A DNA stretch of 64,000 bases from assembly GCF_900107015.1 (NCBI RefSeq), contig NZ_FNOI01000011.1, positions 23,502-87,501 on the forward strand, in the 5' to 3' direction. Positions within the stretch are counted from its first letter, which is position 1; the number at the start of each line of letters is the position of its first letter. The position numbers and the translations under genes were made by a program. The notes below the pieces were generated by a model, which had not been told where the DNA came from, ran no database searches, and was given only the letters and a program-made list of their open reading frames with translations. The DNA is from Litoreibacter albidus. Lineage in GTDB: Bacteria; Pseudomonadota; Alphaproteobacteria; Rhodobacterales; Rhodobacteraceae. Positions 18,665-28,968 of the stretch are shown here, one piece after another.

Positions 18665-19281
18665 CCGCTTTCATGCACAGCCTGCGGCGCTTTATTCAAA
18701 ACGCCTGTGGCCAGACACTCGAAGGCCGCTATGGCTTTGGGCAATGTTCCTTGGGCGTCTTCGCTAGAGGCGACCCAAAGCGCCGCATTTAACGCAACAC
18801 CATTCAAGAGACGCGCTAGCGCTTCGATATCAACGGGTTTGATCAGCCCTTCGGACGCCAGTGCACGGAGTGTTCCAATCGTCCCCTGCAGACAGCGGTT
18901 CTGACTGGGCCATTGGGCGGGGTCCCCCAATACCGCCGGACCATCCAGCAGCACAATTCGCTGCACTTCTGGTTCGAGCGCCATCTCAATGTAAGCTCTA
19001 CCTTCAGCCAGAAGGCCTTCCCAACCTCCACCGATCTCTTCACCGGCTTCCTTAGCCTTGGTCGCCATGGCCATGTCGATCTGGTCGACAACAGCAGCCA
19101 TCAGGCCCTTCTTGTCGCCAAAATTATGGTAAAGCGCGCCCCGTGTCAGCCCTGCTTCGGCGGTCAATTCGTCCATCGACGCTGCTGCAAACCCTTTTTT
19201 CGCAAAGGCTTTACGCCCCGCTGCGATGAGTTTCTTGCGAGTCGCTTCCATCTTTTTGGCTCGGGTCTGACTTTCCATCAA
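18661..19281 (-). CDS. TetR-family repressor
   Basis: The 206-residue protein has a typical TetR N-terminal HTH: AAGRKAFAKKGFAAASMDELTAEAGLTRGALYHNFGDKKGL (about 20-60). A divergent ligand domain follows. It faces the ridA gene at 19404 across a spacer with three copies of a palindromic motif, so it most likely represses itself and ridA. Confidence 0.92.
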   Translation of the reverse strand: MMESQTRAKKMEATRKKLIAAGRKAFAKKGFAAASMDELTAEAGLTRGALYHNFGDKKGLMAAVVDQIDMAMATKAKEAGEEIGGGWEGLLAEGRAYIEMALEPEVQRIVLLDGPAVLGDPAQWPSQNRCLQGTIGTLRALASEGLIKPVDIEALARLLNGVALNAALWVASSEDAQGTLPKAIAAFECLATGVLNKAPQAVHESG

Positions 19282-19295
19282 CGTCTCCTTCTTTC

Positions 19296-19363
19296 ACATA
19301 CGTAGTGTATGTCAATTGACATACGGTGTGTATGCGGGTTAGATCACATACACACCGTATATG
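19296..19363. promoter_or_regulatory. Three-copy palindromic operator between tetR and ridA
   Basis: Three related sites are seen: ACATACGTAGTGTATGT (19296-19312), ACATACGGTGTGTATG (19319-19334) and ACATACACACCGTATATG (19346-19363). The third is close to the reverse complement of the second. This is the expected pattern for TetR dimers binding around the divergent start sites. The spacing puts sites on both promoters. Confidence 0.75.
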
Positions 19364-19403
19364 AATGCGGTGAAGGATTCCACGTCTGACATATGAGGTC
19401 CAC

Positions 19404-19802
19404 ATGGCGCTTACCAACGAAGCAATCTTCCCCGCCAACCGTCACGCGCTTTACGAAGCGCACGGATATTCCGCTGCGATCAAATCCGGCGATCTGGTTT
19501 TTGTTTCTGGTCAGGTCGGCAGCCGCGAAGACGGCTCGCCTGAACCTGACTTCAAAAAGCAGGTCGAATTGGCCTTTGACAACTTGAAGGCCGTACTCGA
19601 AGCCGCCGGTTGCAGCACCGATGACATCGTTGACGTGACAACCTTTCATACCGATCCGGAAAACCAGTTTGCGGACATCATGGAGGTCAAGGCGAGCGTT
19701 TTTGACCAAGCCCCTTACCCCAACTGGACAGCACTTGGCGTGAATTGGCTCGCGGGGTTTGACTTCGAAATCAAAGTGATTGCCCGCGCACCCAGTGCGT
19801 GA
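19404..19802 (+). CDS. RidA-family protein
   Basis: The 132-residue protein is full length for RidA (YjgF/UK114), with GDLVFVSGQVG, FDNLKAVLEAAGCSTDDIVDVTTF and the C-terminal FEIKVIARAP. The position after VNWLAG lacks the typical catalytic Arg pattern, so it may belong to a Rid subgroup without classic imine deaminase activity. It is controlled by the adjacent operator array. The relation to the ridA remnant at 15.6 kb is family-level only. Confidence 0.88.
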   Translation: MALTNEAIFPANRHALYEAHGYSAAIKSGDLVFVSGQVGSREDGSPEPDFKKQVELAFDNLKAVLEAAGCSTDDIVDVTTFHTDPENQFADIMEVKASVFDQAPYPNWTALGVNWLAGFDFEIKVIARAPSA

Positions 19803-20418
19803 AGACATACTGAATTCCGCGGCCCTGAAAGTCATGCCTCGGAAAGCATCTATCTCTTGAAGAACCCTACTCCCCCCGTTCTCGCAGGGGTCTAGTCAAA
19901 GAATACCAGAGACAGGCGCGCCGCGTCGAAAGTGGCGTAAACCCGGGAAAAGCCTGCCACGGCCTATCAGGCTTGGGGCGGATTGTTCAGCTGCCCACCG
20001 CAGTTGGTCCAAGATGGAAACGCCGTAGGAGAACAGATCAAAGTTGAACTCTTTTGGCGGTTGCCGTCTGGCAATCTGGTTTGGGAGACCCGGATGAATA
20101 TCGTGATTTTGGTGCATGTCTTTCGACTTCCTGTCCCGATAACAAGGAGCGAGACGGAGCAACAATGGCGCCGCGCTCAAACCGCTGCTGGACCAACTGG
20201 CGGTTTGGTTCAAGGACTATCCCGATGCGAAAATCACCGCCCCGACGTCGGATCGCCACGATACTGCGAGCCTCGCTGTAACGTGGCGGTTTATCCGAAT
20301 GGCTGCCAAGGCAAAATTGGTGCGCCTACACTATCAAGAACGAGCGGCGCAATCATGCTGGCAACGGTATCTTTTCGGCGGGACCGCCGAGGGGCGCACC
20401 TGACCAAAAGCCCACAGC
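19803..20418. other. Gene-poor stretch with possible decayed coding sequence
   Basis: No intact gene is evident. One plus-strand frame (about 20158-20403) stays open and reads like protein (LKPLLDQLAVWFKDYPDA, ASLAVTWRFIR) but lacks a convincing start. I cannot assign it, so it may be the tail of a lost gene. Confidence 0.4.
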
Positions 20419-20826
20419 TTACGCGTCTGTCGCTGCGTCACGTGTCATGATGACCTCGCGGGTGATCTGCCAACGGCCATCTTCAAACACGAAGTCGATG
20501 CTGAGTGAGATAAGTTGATAGCGCCCGGTGGCATCGTTCTTGCGGCTCACCACGATATGGCCATGGGTATCGTCCGCCTCGACGAGGTGGTACTTTACCC
20601 ACGGATCGTCGTCCTTCAGCGCACCCATATTATTCTTGATGAAGGCCATGAACCCCTTCTTGTCATTACGCATCAAGGTGCCATCGTTGAGGAGAAGATA
20701 GGTCCGCATGTCGCGGTGATAGAGGCTGTCCAGCACTTCAAACGAGTGCCCCGATACGCCGTGGATCAGCCCGTCCAGTGTCTCTTTGACAGCGGCTGCG
20801 TTCGTGTGATCTTCAGTCATGGCCAT
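20419..20826 (-). CDS. NTF2-fold (SnoaL/DUF4440-like) protein
   Basis: The 135-residue cytoplasmic protein has the NTF2-like layout: an N-terminal helix (AAVKETLDGLIHG), FEVLDSLYHRDMRTYLLLNDG and a C-terminal strand pair IDFVFEDGRWQITREVI. A good AGGAAA site precedes the ATG at 20826. Two other NTF2-like genes lie in the same strand group, suggesting a shared pathway acting on small molecules. Enzymatic role unknown. Confidence 0.75.
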   Translation of the reverse strand: MAMTEDHTNAAAVKETLDGLIHGVSGHSFEVLDSLYHRDMRTYLLLNDGTLMRNDKKGFMAFIKNNMGALKDDDPWVKYHLVEADDTHGHIVVSRKNDATGRYQLISLSIDFVFEDGRWQITREVIMTRDAATDA

Positions 20827-20874
20827 GTTGATTTTCCTAATGTCATTCTTCTTTGAGAGGGTGGATGCCGAGGA

Positions 20875-21069
20875 TCAATCGGCTGCGTAGTTGTTGAACA
20901 TGTCCAGTACGATCTGCCATGGTGCGCCTTCGTTCTCACGCTCAAGGACGTAGATGTACGACCCTTCAAGCTGGAAACGCTGGCTTTCGACAGCGGCGCG
21001 AGTCACGCCCTTCATGACCGCCTGGGTGCCATCAACCGAGATGAACTGATCTTCAACAGTGTGGGACAT
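20875..21069 (-). CDS. Short NTF2-like protein (half-domain)
   Basis: This 64-residue frame starts with ATG immediately after the TGA of the upstream reductase. Its end (GSYIYVLERENEGAPWQIVLDMFNNYA) matches the last strands of a DUF4440/NTF2 domain. The N-terminal helices of the fold are missing, so it is either a truncated relative or a half-domain that pairs with another chain. Its length is less than half the family's usual size. Confidence 0.55.
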   Translation of the reverse strand: MSHTVEDQFISVDGTQAVMKGVTRAAVESQRFQLEGSYIYVLERENEGAPWQIVLDMFNNYAAD

Positions 21070-23043
21070 TCAAAAAACAAAAGACTCGCGATGGCGACGG
21101 GCTTCTTCTACGCCCAGTTCGGTAAGCGTCGCTTCGCACCACGTCATCAAAGCATCCGGTCCGCACATGAATACCTCGCGATCGTGAAGGCGCGCGACGG
21201 ATCGAATGTCACTGACCTCCATGCGCCGCTCGTGCATTCCCAAAGCGCCATCAGGGTAGGTCTGGCGCAAGCCGTCCCGCGCGGATTGCACCGCAATCGC
21301 GCCGCCCTTGCCGCTTTGAAATGCGCCGATATGAAGCTTCACATGATAAGGAAGCGACCCGCGCTTATCCTGAAAGCGTTTCAGGACATTGATGTCATCA
21401 TCGCGCCCTGAAAACAGCAGAACGATGTCGGTTGCAATCTGGCTCGGATGAGCCCGCGCAACTTCGAGTATGCCGTCCCACATCGCCATAAATGGCGTAA
21501 CGCCAACGCCCCCTGCGAGCCAAAGCATCTGTGACGGAACACTTGGCGCGGCACCGTCCGAGGGTTGGGAGAAACAAGTGAACCCCGCGCCGGTGCCTTT
21601 GAAAGCAACGGGCAGGTTATGCGTGATCAGTTTGCCTGCGTTGTCGTGCAGAACATTTGACAACAAGCCGCCTAGTTTGCGTTTTACGGTAATGCTGACG
21701 TGATCGGTCGGGCGAAAAACATTGCTTTGCGCATCAAACTCAGCCGAGCCGGAAAGTGTCCATGTGCGCACATAATCCTCGTTCACCAACTGCGGGTTGG
21801 CCTCGTTCATATGGCTGTAACCTGCATCCAGTATCCCCGAGAAATCAAATACACCAAATCCTCCGGGTAAGGGCGCATTGACGGGCGAAGAGAGCTTGAA
21901 GTTGAATGTCTTGATGCTGTCGGAAAGGGTCTGTGCGGAAACAAGCGTTGCGGTTATTCCCGCAGAGCTGTCTTGGGCGACAGGCGCGTGCCCCATCTGG
22001 TCCAACTCCCGCCGCAGGTGTCTTGTTGGCGGGTTGTAGGGCGAAAACTGCTCCGCTGATGCCAGTTCTAGGTTGAGGCCATTTTTGACCAATACTGCAC
22101 CGGAAACCTTGATGCGGGTCAGCAAGCTTACACGCGGCATCAACGCTTCGGCATCCTGATCAAGCAGGTTTTCAGCTTCGCCGGTGACATACAGGACATG
22201 ACCCGTTGTGAAGTCCGGAAACACCAGACCGACCTGAGGGTCCGTCTCGATGTTGCCCAAGGATTGGTAAAAACGATTGCCGGAATGGTCAGGCATCACA
22301 AGGAAAGTCGTAACTTTCTCGCCATCCCTCTCTTCGTAGAGGCGGGTGAAGCCCGGCGCGCCACCGCGATGATTGACGCCCATATCAGTTTGAGTGTCCG
22401 CCGTATCATCCGCGGCGGTGTATTTTGTTGCCAAGAAGACGGTGCTTGATTGACCAACCACGGCTTTGGCGTCAACGGGCAAGGCCCCGGTCCCCGTATC
22501 AAAGCTGTCATGCGCAAGCTCTGCTGTGCGCTGCACATGCCTCAACGCGCGCACGGTGATGTACTTCGGGCAATTCCCGAGATGCTGGTCGGAAATCAGC
22601 CGAAGCCGCAATTTTCCAGACTCCTCAACAGATGCTTCGTCAATTGCTCCGGCGATCTTGTTGCGTCGACGGTTATTGAAATCAATACCGACCCCTGCAA
22701 AGAGCCGCCTTTGGTCGGCGGGCATCGCCGCTTGCCGCAAGGCGCGCGCAAAAGGGTCATAGGGGGAGGTTTCTGCAACGATATCGGTCGTGCTGCGCCC
22801 ATCCTGTCTGATGCCGAGCGATGGATCACCCTCCGACGCCGTCACCAAAAGACTAACCCAAGGCCGCCCCTGCTGGTCGAGCGTTGCCAACGGCAGATAG
22901 GACAGGCCCGCAAAGAAATCCGCATGTTGCTGCGGCATATCACTGGCGATGTAGTGGGGAATGCCATCCATGACCTCTTTGGGTGTATTACGCCGCTCTT
23001 GCAGCAGCAATTCCCCCGCATGCGACCGATGTATCTGCGTCAT
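21070..23043 (-). CDS. Fusion: pyridoxamine-phosphate-oxidase-like domain plus ferredoxin-reductase-like domain
   Basis: The 657-residue protein has an N-terminal flavin-binding split-barrel part (about 40-330) with LPLATLDQQGRPWVSLL, ITVRALRHV and FLATKY. The C-terminal half (about 370-657) is a ferredoxin-NADP reductase-type module: GGFGVFDFSGILD, VRTWTLSGS, MLWLAGGVGVTPFMAMWDGI for nucleotide binding and FMCGPDALM near the end. No 2Fe-2S motif is seen at the C-terminus. It could pass electrons from NAD(P)H through FAD to the N-terminal flavin site. Its neighbours are small NTF2-like proteins and a GST. Confidence 0.85.
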   Translation of the reverse strand: MTQIHRSHAGELLLQERRNTPKEVMDGIPHYIASDMPQQHADFFAGLSYLPLATLDQQGRPWVSLLVTASEGDPSLGIRQDGRSTTDIVAETSPYDPFARALRQAAMPADQRRLFAGVGIDFNNRRRNKIAGAIDEASVEESGKLRLRLISDQHLGNCPKYITVRALRHVQRTAELAHDSFDTGTGALPVDAKAVVGQSSTVFLATKYTAADDTADTQTDMGVNHRGGAPGFTRLYEERDGEKVTTFLVMPDHSGNRFYQSLGNIETDPQVGLVFPDFTTGHVLYVTGEAENLLDQDAEALMPRVSLLTRIKVSGAVLVKNGLNLELASAEQFSPYNPPTRHLRRELDQMGHAPVAQDSSAGITATLVSAQTLSDSIKTFNFKLSSPVNAPLPGGFGVFDFSGILDAGYSHMNEANPQLVNEDYVRTWTLSGSAEFDAQSNVFRPTDHVSITVKRKLGGLLSNVLHDNAGKLITHNLPVAFKGTGAGFTCFSQPSDGAAPSVPSQMLWLAGGVGVTPFMAMWDGILEVARAHPSQIATDIVLLFSGRDDDINVLKRFQDKRGSLPYHVKLHIGAFQSGKGGAIAVQSARDGLRQTYPDGALGMHERRMEVSDIRSVARLHDREVFMCGPDALMTWCEATLTELGVEEARRHRESFVF

Positions 23044-23112
23044 TGCCTGATCCTTCCGCCCCTATCGTGGAATTTTGCATTCAGGGGCATCTGCCTGCTC
23101 CCGAATGCTGGA

Positions 23113-23589
23113 TTAAAGCCCCAAGTCGCCGAGACTGGGGTGACCGTCAGGCCGACGCCCAAGCGGCCAATGGAATTTACGATCTGCCGCGGCAATCGGA
23201 TGCTCGTTGATGCTGGCAAACCGACGGTCCATGTAGCCGTTTTCGTCGAACTCCCAATTCTCGTTGCCGTAGGCACGGAACCAGTTGCCGCTGTCATCGT
23301 GGTATTCATAGGCATAACGTACTGCGATGCGGTTCCCATCATACACCCACAGCTCCTTGATCAAGCGATAGTCCAGTTCCTTGTCCCATTTGCGGGTCAG
23401 GAATTCTTCGATCTCGGCGCGCCCTTCGGGGAATTCGGCCCGATTGCGCCACTTGCTGTCGGGCGTATAGGCGAGCGCGACCTTGGCAGGGTCGCAACCG
23501 TTCCATCCGTCTTCGGCAAGGCGGACTTTTTCGATGGCTGTCTCTTTGGTGAATGGCGGCAGCGGATGTCGGGGCGCTTCGGTGGTCAT
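23113..23589 (-). CDS. DUF1348 family protein (NTF2-like)
   Basis: The 158-residue protein matches DUF1348, an NTF2-fold family, with [46 protein letters not shown] and [21 protein letters not shown]. It is probably cytoplasmic. Function unknown. It lies between the reductase fusion and a GST on the same strand, so co-transcription is likely. Confidence 0.9.
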   Translation of the reverse strand: MTTEAPRHPLPPFTKETAIEKVRLAEDGWNGCDPAKVALAYTPDSKWRNRAEFPEGRAEIEEFLTRKWDKELDYRLIKELWVYDGNRIAVRYAYEYHDDSGNWFRAYGNENWEFDENGYMDRRFASINEHPIAAADRKFHWPLGRRPDGHPSLGDLGL

Positions 23590-23600
23590 GTCAAATCCCT

Positions 23601-24227
23601 TTACTCAGCCGCAAGACCAACGGCGGTCGCGGGCATGGCTTCAAATCCGGGCAGGGCCTCAAAACGGACAAGCCAAGCCCGAACATTCGGATAAGGATCA
23701 AGCGATACATTCCCCTCTGGCGCGTGCGCGGTGTAGGAATATGCTGCAACATCTGCGATGGTCGGACGATCACCGACAAGCCAATCGCGCCCTTCCAGCC
23801 CGTGTTCCAGCTTTTGCATCGCCCGAGTGGCCACTGCGGCGGCAAATTCTGGGTCCAATGGTGCGCCGAAAACGGTGATCAGTCGCGCTGCACAGGATCC
23901 AAAGGCAATTTCTCCTGCCGCGAGGGTAAGCCAACGCTGGACATCGGCTTCGCCAAGGGCCGTGTCTGGAATCCAGTCGGGCGCATACTTCCGTGCGAGA
24001 TAGACAAGGATCGCGTTGGAATCCGATACGATTGCGTCGCCATCCTCAAGAACCGGCACCTGCCCGTTCGGGTTCATCGCCAGAAACTCAGGCGATTTAT
24101 GCGCGCCTGACATAAGATCAACAGAGACGGCTTCATGCGCAATCCCTGCGAGCTTGGCGAACACCAAGGCGCGATGTGCGTGGCCAGATTTGGCGAAATG
24201 GTGAATGCGAACAGCGTTTGACATCAA
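23601..24227 (-). CDS. Glutathione S-transferase family protein
   Basis: The 208-residue protein has an N-terminal thioredoxin-like half with the cis-Pro motif [27 protein letters not shown] and a C-terminal helical half with [20 protein letters not shown]. It diverges from a LysR regulator that probably controls it. It is distinct from the two GSTs near 49-50 kb. Substrate unknown. Confidence 0.9.
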   Translation of the reverse strand: MMSNAVRIHHFAKSGHAHRALVFAKLAGIAHEAVSVDLMSGAHKSPEFLAMNPNGQVPVLEDGDAIVSDSNAILVYLARKYAPDWIPDTALGEADVQRWLTLAAGEIAFGSCAARLITVFGAPLDPEFAAAVATRAMQKLEHGLEGRDWLVGDRPTIADVAAYSYTAHAPEGNVSLDPYPNVRAWLVRFEALPGFEAMPATAVGLAAE

Positions 24228-24331
24228 CGTCTCCAGTTATTTCCAGATGTTAAGTCAAGAATAACTGCTGTACTGATTTGGGATAATTGCCAGTTTTAGC
24301 GTAACATTTGGCCCTGAAAGGGCGTAATCCT

Positions 24332-25234
24332 ATGGACAAAATCGATCGCATGCGCGCCTTTGCGCTTGTTGCAAAAAACGCCTCTTTCACCATCGCAGCA
24401 CAGCGCATGGGGCGATCTGCGCGTTTGGTCAGCAAATATGTGGCCGATCTGGAAAACGCGCTTGGTGTGCAACTGCTGAACCGCACAACACGCAGTGTCA
24501 CGCTGACGGATGCGGGTGCCACATACCTTGCCTTATGCGCGCCGCTTCTTGATGGGTTTGATGAGCTGGAGGAAAAAGTCAGGAACGAACAGGCATCGCT
24601 GCGCGGCGCAATCCACATGTCGGCACCCACGGGTTTCGGCGCATTGCGGCTTGTTCCATCGCTCGCCCGATTTGCCGAGAAACACCCAAATGTAGAGCTC
24701 GACCTAAAGTTCTCGGACCGCAGAGTTTCGATTGTTGACGAAGGGCTTGATCTTGCCGTCAGGATTGGTCCGATGCGGGACAGCTCGCTCAAAGTCCGCC
24801 AGCTTGGGCGCATGCCTTTGGTTGTCTGTGCATCACCCGCCTATTTGAAACACGCGGGGACACCGAGCCATCCACAGGCGCTTGCCACCCATGAGTGCAT
24901 ACTCGACGGCAATATGACAGAACCTACAGTCTGGAGGTTCATGATCAACGGGCAGGAAGAAGCAGTTCAGGTAAACGGGCGTTTCCGGATGAACGCACCA
25001 GCCGGATCCGCGCGCCTTGCCGCAGCGGGTGCCGCAATCGCACGATGCCCCGCATATACGGTTGCGGATGCTTTGAAAGCGGGTGATCTGGTCGAACTTT
25101 TTGCCGAGCAACGCGTCTCACCCTATGTTGTGGCAGCGCTTTTTCCACATAATCGGCACCTAACGGCCAGAGTACGTGCTCTTATTGATCACTTGGCGGA
25201 TGATCCGGCATTGTGCGCTGATGGCAGGGATTAA
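24332..25234 (+). CDS. LysR-family transcriptional regulator
   Basis: The 300-residue protein has the LysR N-terminal HTH (MRAFALVAKNASFTIAAQRMGRSARLVSKYVADLENALGVQLLNRTTR) and an effector-binding C-terminal domain. ATG 24332 is used; an earlier in-frame start adds eight residues without support. It is divergent from the GST gene with a 104-bp spacer, the usual arrangement for LysR control of the neighbour. Confidence 0.93.
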   Translation: MDKIDRMRAFALVAKNASFTIAAQRMGRSARLVSKYVADLENALGVQLLNRTTRSVTLTDAGATYLALCAPLLDGFDELEEKVRNEQASLRGAIHMSAPTGFGALRLVPSLARFAEKHPNVELDLKFSDRRVSIVDEGLDLAVRIGPMRDSSLKVRQLGRMPLVVCASPAYLKHAGTPSHPQALATHECILDGNMTEPTVWRFMINGQEEAVQVNGRFRMNAPAGSARLAAAGAAIARCPAYTVADALKAGDLVELFAEQRVSPYVVAALFPHNRHLTARVRALIDHLADDPALCADGRD

Positions 25235-25402
25235 CCATCACAGGTATTCGGTCCGTCTGAGCACTTCCAAATTGTTTCGCAAGTGGATTTCCCGCTTCTG
25301 TATGCCGCGAACGACGAGAAGAACGCTGCCATAGATCCCTCGGTCTTTACCATTTCGACCAACTGCATTTGGCGCAACTGTCCGGCCCTATAAACAGATC
25401 GC

Positions 25403-25699
25403 TCACGCCACCGCGACCTTCAGGGACGACAAACGCTGATCTGCGCGCGCGGGCGAAACCTCCTGAATCTGTGCCGTTGCAATGCCCTCGCGGACAAAGG
25501 GATCCGCAGCCATCCGTGCTTCGATCTCCGAGCGATCATCACATGTGGCAAGAATGGCACCGCCGCCTTGCGGCTTCAGCCCACCGACAAGCAAGAACAC
25601 GCCATCCTCGAACCCCTTTGCAATCCATTCGTTGTGAGCCGCCATATGTGCGGCGGCCTCGCCCTTCTTTTCCGTCAGGTTAAGAGTGATGATATACAT
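25403..25699 (-). CDS. YciI-like (YCII domain) protein
   Basis: The 98-residue protein has the YCII pattern: HMAAHNEWIAKGFEDGVFLLVGGL, the GGGAILATCDDRSEIEARMAADPF core, and a conserved His/Asp set. Family members are small cytoplasmic proteins with unknown or dehalogenase-like activities. No clear operon partner is seen. Confidence 0.82.
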   Translation of the reverse strand: MYIITLNLTEKKGEAAAHMAAHNEWIAKGFEDGVFLLVGGLKPQGGGAILATCDDRSEIEARMAADPFVREGIATAQIQEVSPARADQRLSSLKVAVA

Positions 25700-25711
25700 G
25701 TCGAATTCCCT

Positions 25712-25883
25712 TCACGTTTTGATTTCTGCGCCATCCGCAACCGCATCCAGCCAGGCCGGCATTTGTTGAACCTCCTGCTCCAGAAACGGTTCATCCGGAT
25801 AGGCATTGGCAAGGCCTGGCGCGCCTTGGCTTCGCGCTAGAATGTGCAAAGCGGGGCGACTGTCAATCGCCCCGCCCTCTCGT
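25712..25883 (-). pseudogene. Unassigned C-terminal coding remnant
   Basis: A minus-strand frame ending in TGA at 25712-25714 reads LANAYPDEPFLEQEVQQM, then PAWLDAVADGAEIKT. It has protein-like composition but no credible start between it and the GNAT gene. It appears to be the tail of a lost gene of unknown type. Confidence 0.3.
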
Positions 25884-26333
25884 TTAGCTGGACAAGCTCA
25901 TCGAGATTTCTTCGAACGGCAGGCCTTCCTTATCGGTTGGCCTGCGATCCGTTTCTACAAATCCCTGTTTTTCGTAGAACGCGACCGTGCGCAGGTTTTT
26001 GGCATAAACATCAAGCGTCAGGGTGCCCTTCAGCTTCAACCCGTGCGCGATCATGGCTTGCCCGATCCCGCGCCCTTGCGCATCCGGCGACACGAAAAGC
26101 CCGCCGATGTAGTTGTCCATCAACCCCAGAAAGCCCACCGGCTTGCCGTCCAGACAGGCGACCCATGTTTCCGCCTGCGGCAAGTAAATGTCCGACACCA
26201 GCTTGCTTTGCTCGGTCAGCTTTGCCGCGCCCAGAAAGTCATGAGCGATGCGGGAGGCGTCGAGCCATACAGCCGTCAGCACGGCGTTGTCCTCCGCCTG
26301 ATACGGGCGGATTTCGAGTTCAGTTTTTGTCAT
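25884..26333 (-). CDS. GNAT-family N-acetyltransferase
   Basis: The 149-residue protein has the GNAT acetyl-CoA-binding core (IGGLFVSPDAQGRGIGQAMIAHGLK) and the end motif YEKQGFVETDRRPTD. ATG 26333 is chosen because the longer frame adds an unsupported Cys/Gln-rich leader. Substrate unknown. Confidence 0.9.
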   Translation of the reverse strand: MTKTELEIRPYQAEDNAVLTAVWLDASRIAHDFLGAAKLTEQSKLVSDIYLPQAETWVACLDGKPVGFLGLMDNYIGGLFVSPDAQGRGIGQAMIAHGLKLKGTLTLDVYAKNLRTVAFYEKQGFVETDRRPTDKEGLPFEEISMSLSS

Positions 26334-26587
26334 TGGTAGTCCTAAGAATTGGCGCTTTTGCGCGCAAAGAAATATCGTCCGCTGCAATGCAGTCGGTGTG
26401 TAATCGTCCGAAATTTCAACCTCTGCGCATCAAGCTCCTTGTTCTAGGCACTTGCACGCCTAACCTATTTATGGCGCCGATACAATTCGTCACCGCCTTC
26501 GGCTAGCAGACGGCAGACGATCTCGCACTCTGCGCCGCACTGCCCAAGATCAGCAGTGTTTGCAGGTCACGATTTTACGCGGACACA

Positions 26588-28171
<1,584 letters not shown>

Positions 28172-28375
28172 AAACACGCTCGCATGTAGAAACCGGATAA
28201 GGGGTTCAGTTGATGCGCGTGTGATCCATTGTCGTGTCTCCTTGTCTCATTCCTAAATAGTCAGGGCGCTGTCACAAGTCAAACGCGCCCCGCCACAGCG
28301 CAGAGTTTGGCAGCTACGCCAAACGCACCGCGAAACGCGTGCCGCTCATCTTGGCACCAGACGGGATTGCGCCTG

Positions 28376-28966
28376 TCAACTTGCCAACCCTGCATCCACC
28401 AGCTGCTCGCGATCCGGCAGGTCTTGCAAGCTCTCCATTCCGAACGCGACTAAGAACTTCTGCGTCGTCACATACGTATATGGAGCCCCGCGCCTAGGGG
28501 ATCGTGGACCGGTTCCGATCAGATCTTGCGCGTGCAACCGCCCGATCAGGTCGCGGCTGATATCTTTGCCAAAGATGTCCTTCAAACCGTCGCGGGTCAG
28601 CGGTTGGTGGTAGGCAATGGCTGCCAAGACGGCGATATCGAACTCCCGCAGGTCGAGGTCTTGGTCTGCAACGTCTGAAGCGGCTTTGATCGCGGTCGCG
28701 TAGACGGGCCGCGTGCGAAACATCCAGCCGTCGGCCACCTTCGCCACCTCGAAGGACCGGCCTTCAATATCGGCGGCAAGGTCCTCGATAAGCAGTTCGA
28801 CCGAGGCTCCCTGCCCCACCACACGCGCAAGGTCTTCGCGCGGGACAGGTGAGGCAGAAGCAAAGAGCACCGCTTCGATCCGGCGCATCCATTCGCGCCA
28901 GCGCAGTTCTGCCGGTATGTCCCCAAGCTCCCGATTGAGCGTTTGGTCTGCGTCACTCTTCGCCAT
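28376..28966 (-). CDS. ScpB-like chromosome-segregation protein
   Basis: This roughly 196-residue protein fits ScpB along its length: RRIEAVLFASASPVPREDLARVVG, FEVAKVADGWMFRTRP, LREFDIAVLAAIAYHQPLTRDGLKDIFGKDIS, GAPYTYVTTQKFLVAFGMESLQDLPDREQL. ScpB is a tandem winged-helix protein that binds the kleisin ScpA in SMC complexes. No ScpA or SMC gene is nearby. The start is ATG 28966 or a TTG at 28972 that would overlap the upstream stop by four bases. It forms a pair with DUF1403 beside the recombinase and replication genes, suggesting a role in this replicon's maintenance. Confidence 0.88.
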   Translation of the reverse strand: MAKSDADQTLNRELGDIPAELRWREWMRRIEAVLFASASPVPREDLARVVGQGASVELLIEDLAADIEGRSFEVAKVADGWMFRTRPVYATAIKAASDVADQDLDLREFDIAVLAAIAYHQPLTRDGLKDIFGKDISRDLIGRLHAQDLIGTGPRSPRRGAPYTYVTTQKFLVAFGMESLQDLPDREQLVDAGLAS

Positions 28967-28968
28967 CG

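Noticed and set aside
20158..20403. Protein-coding gene in the 19.8-20.4 kb gap
   Set aside because: The frame reads like protein but has no convincing start and no recognised family, so it is listed only as possible decayed sequence.
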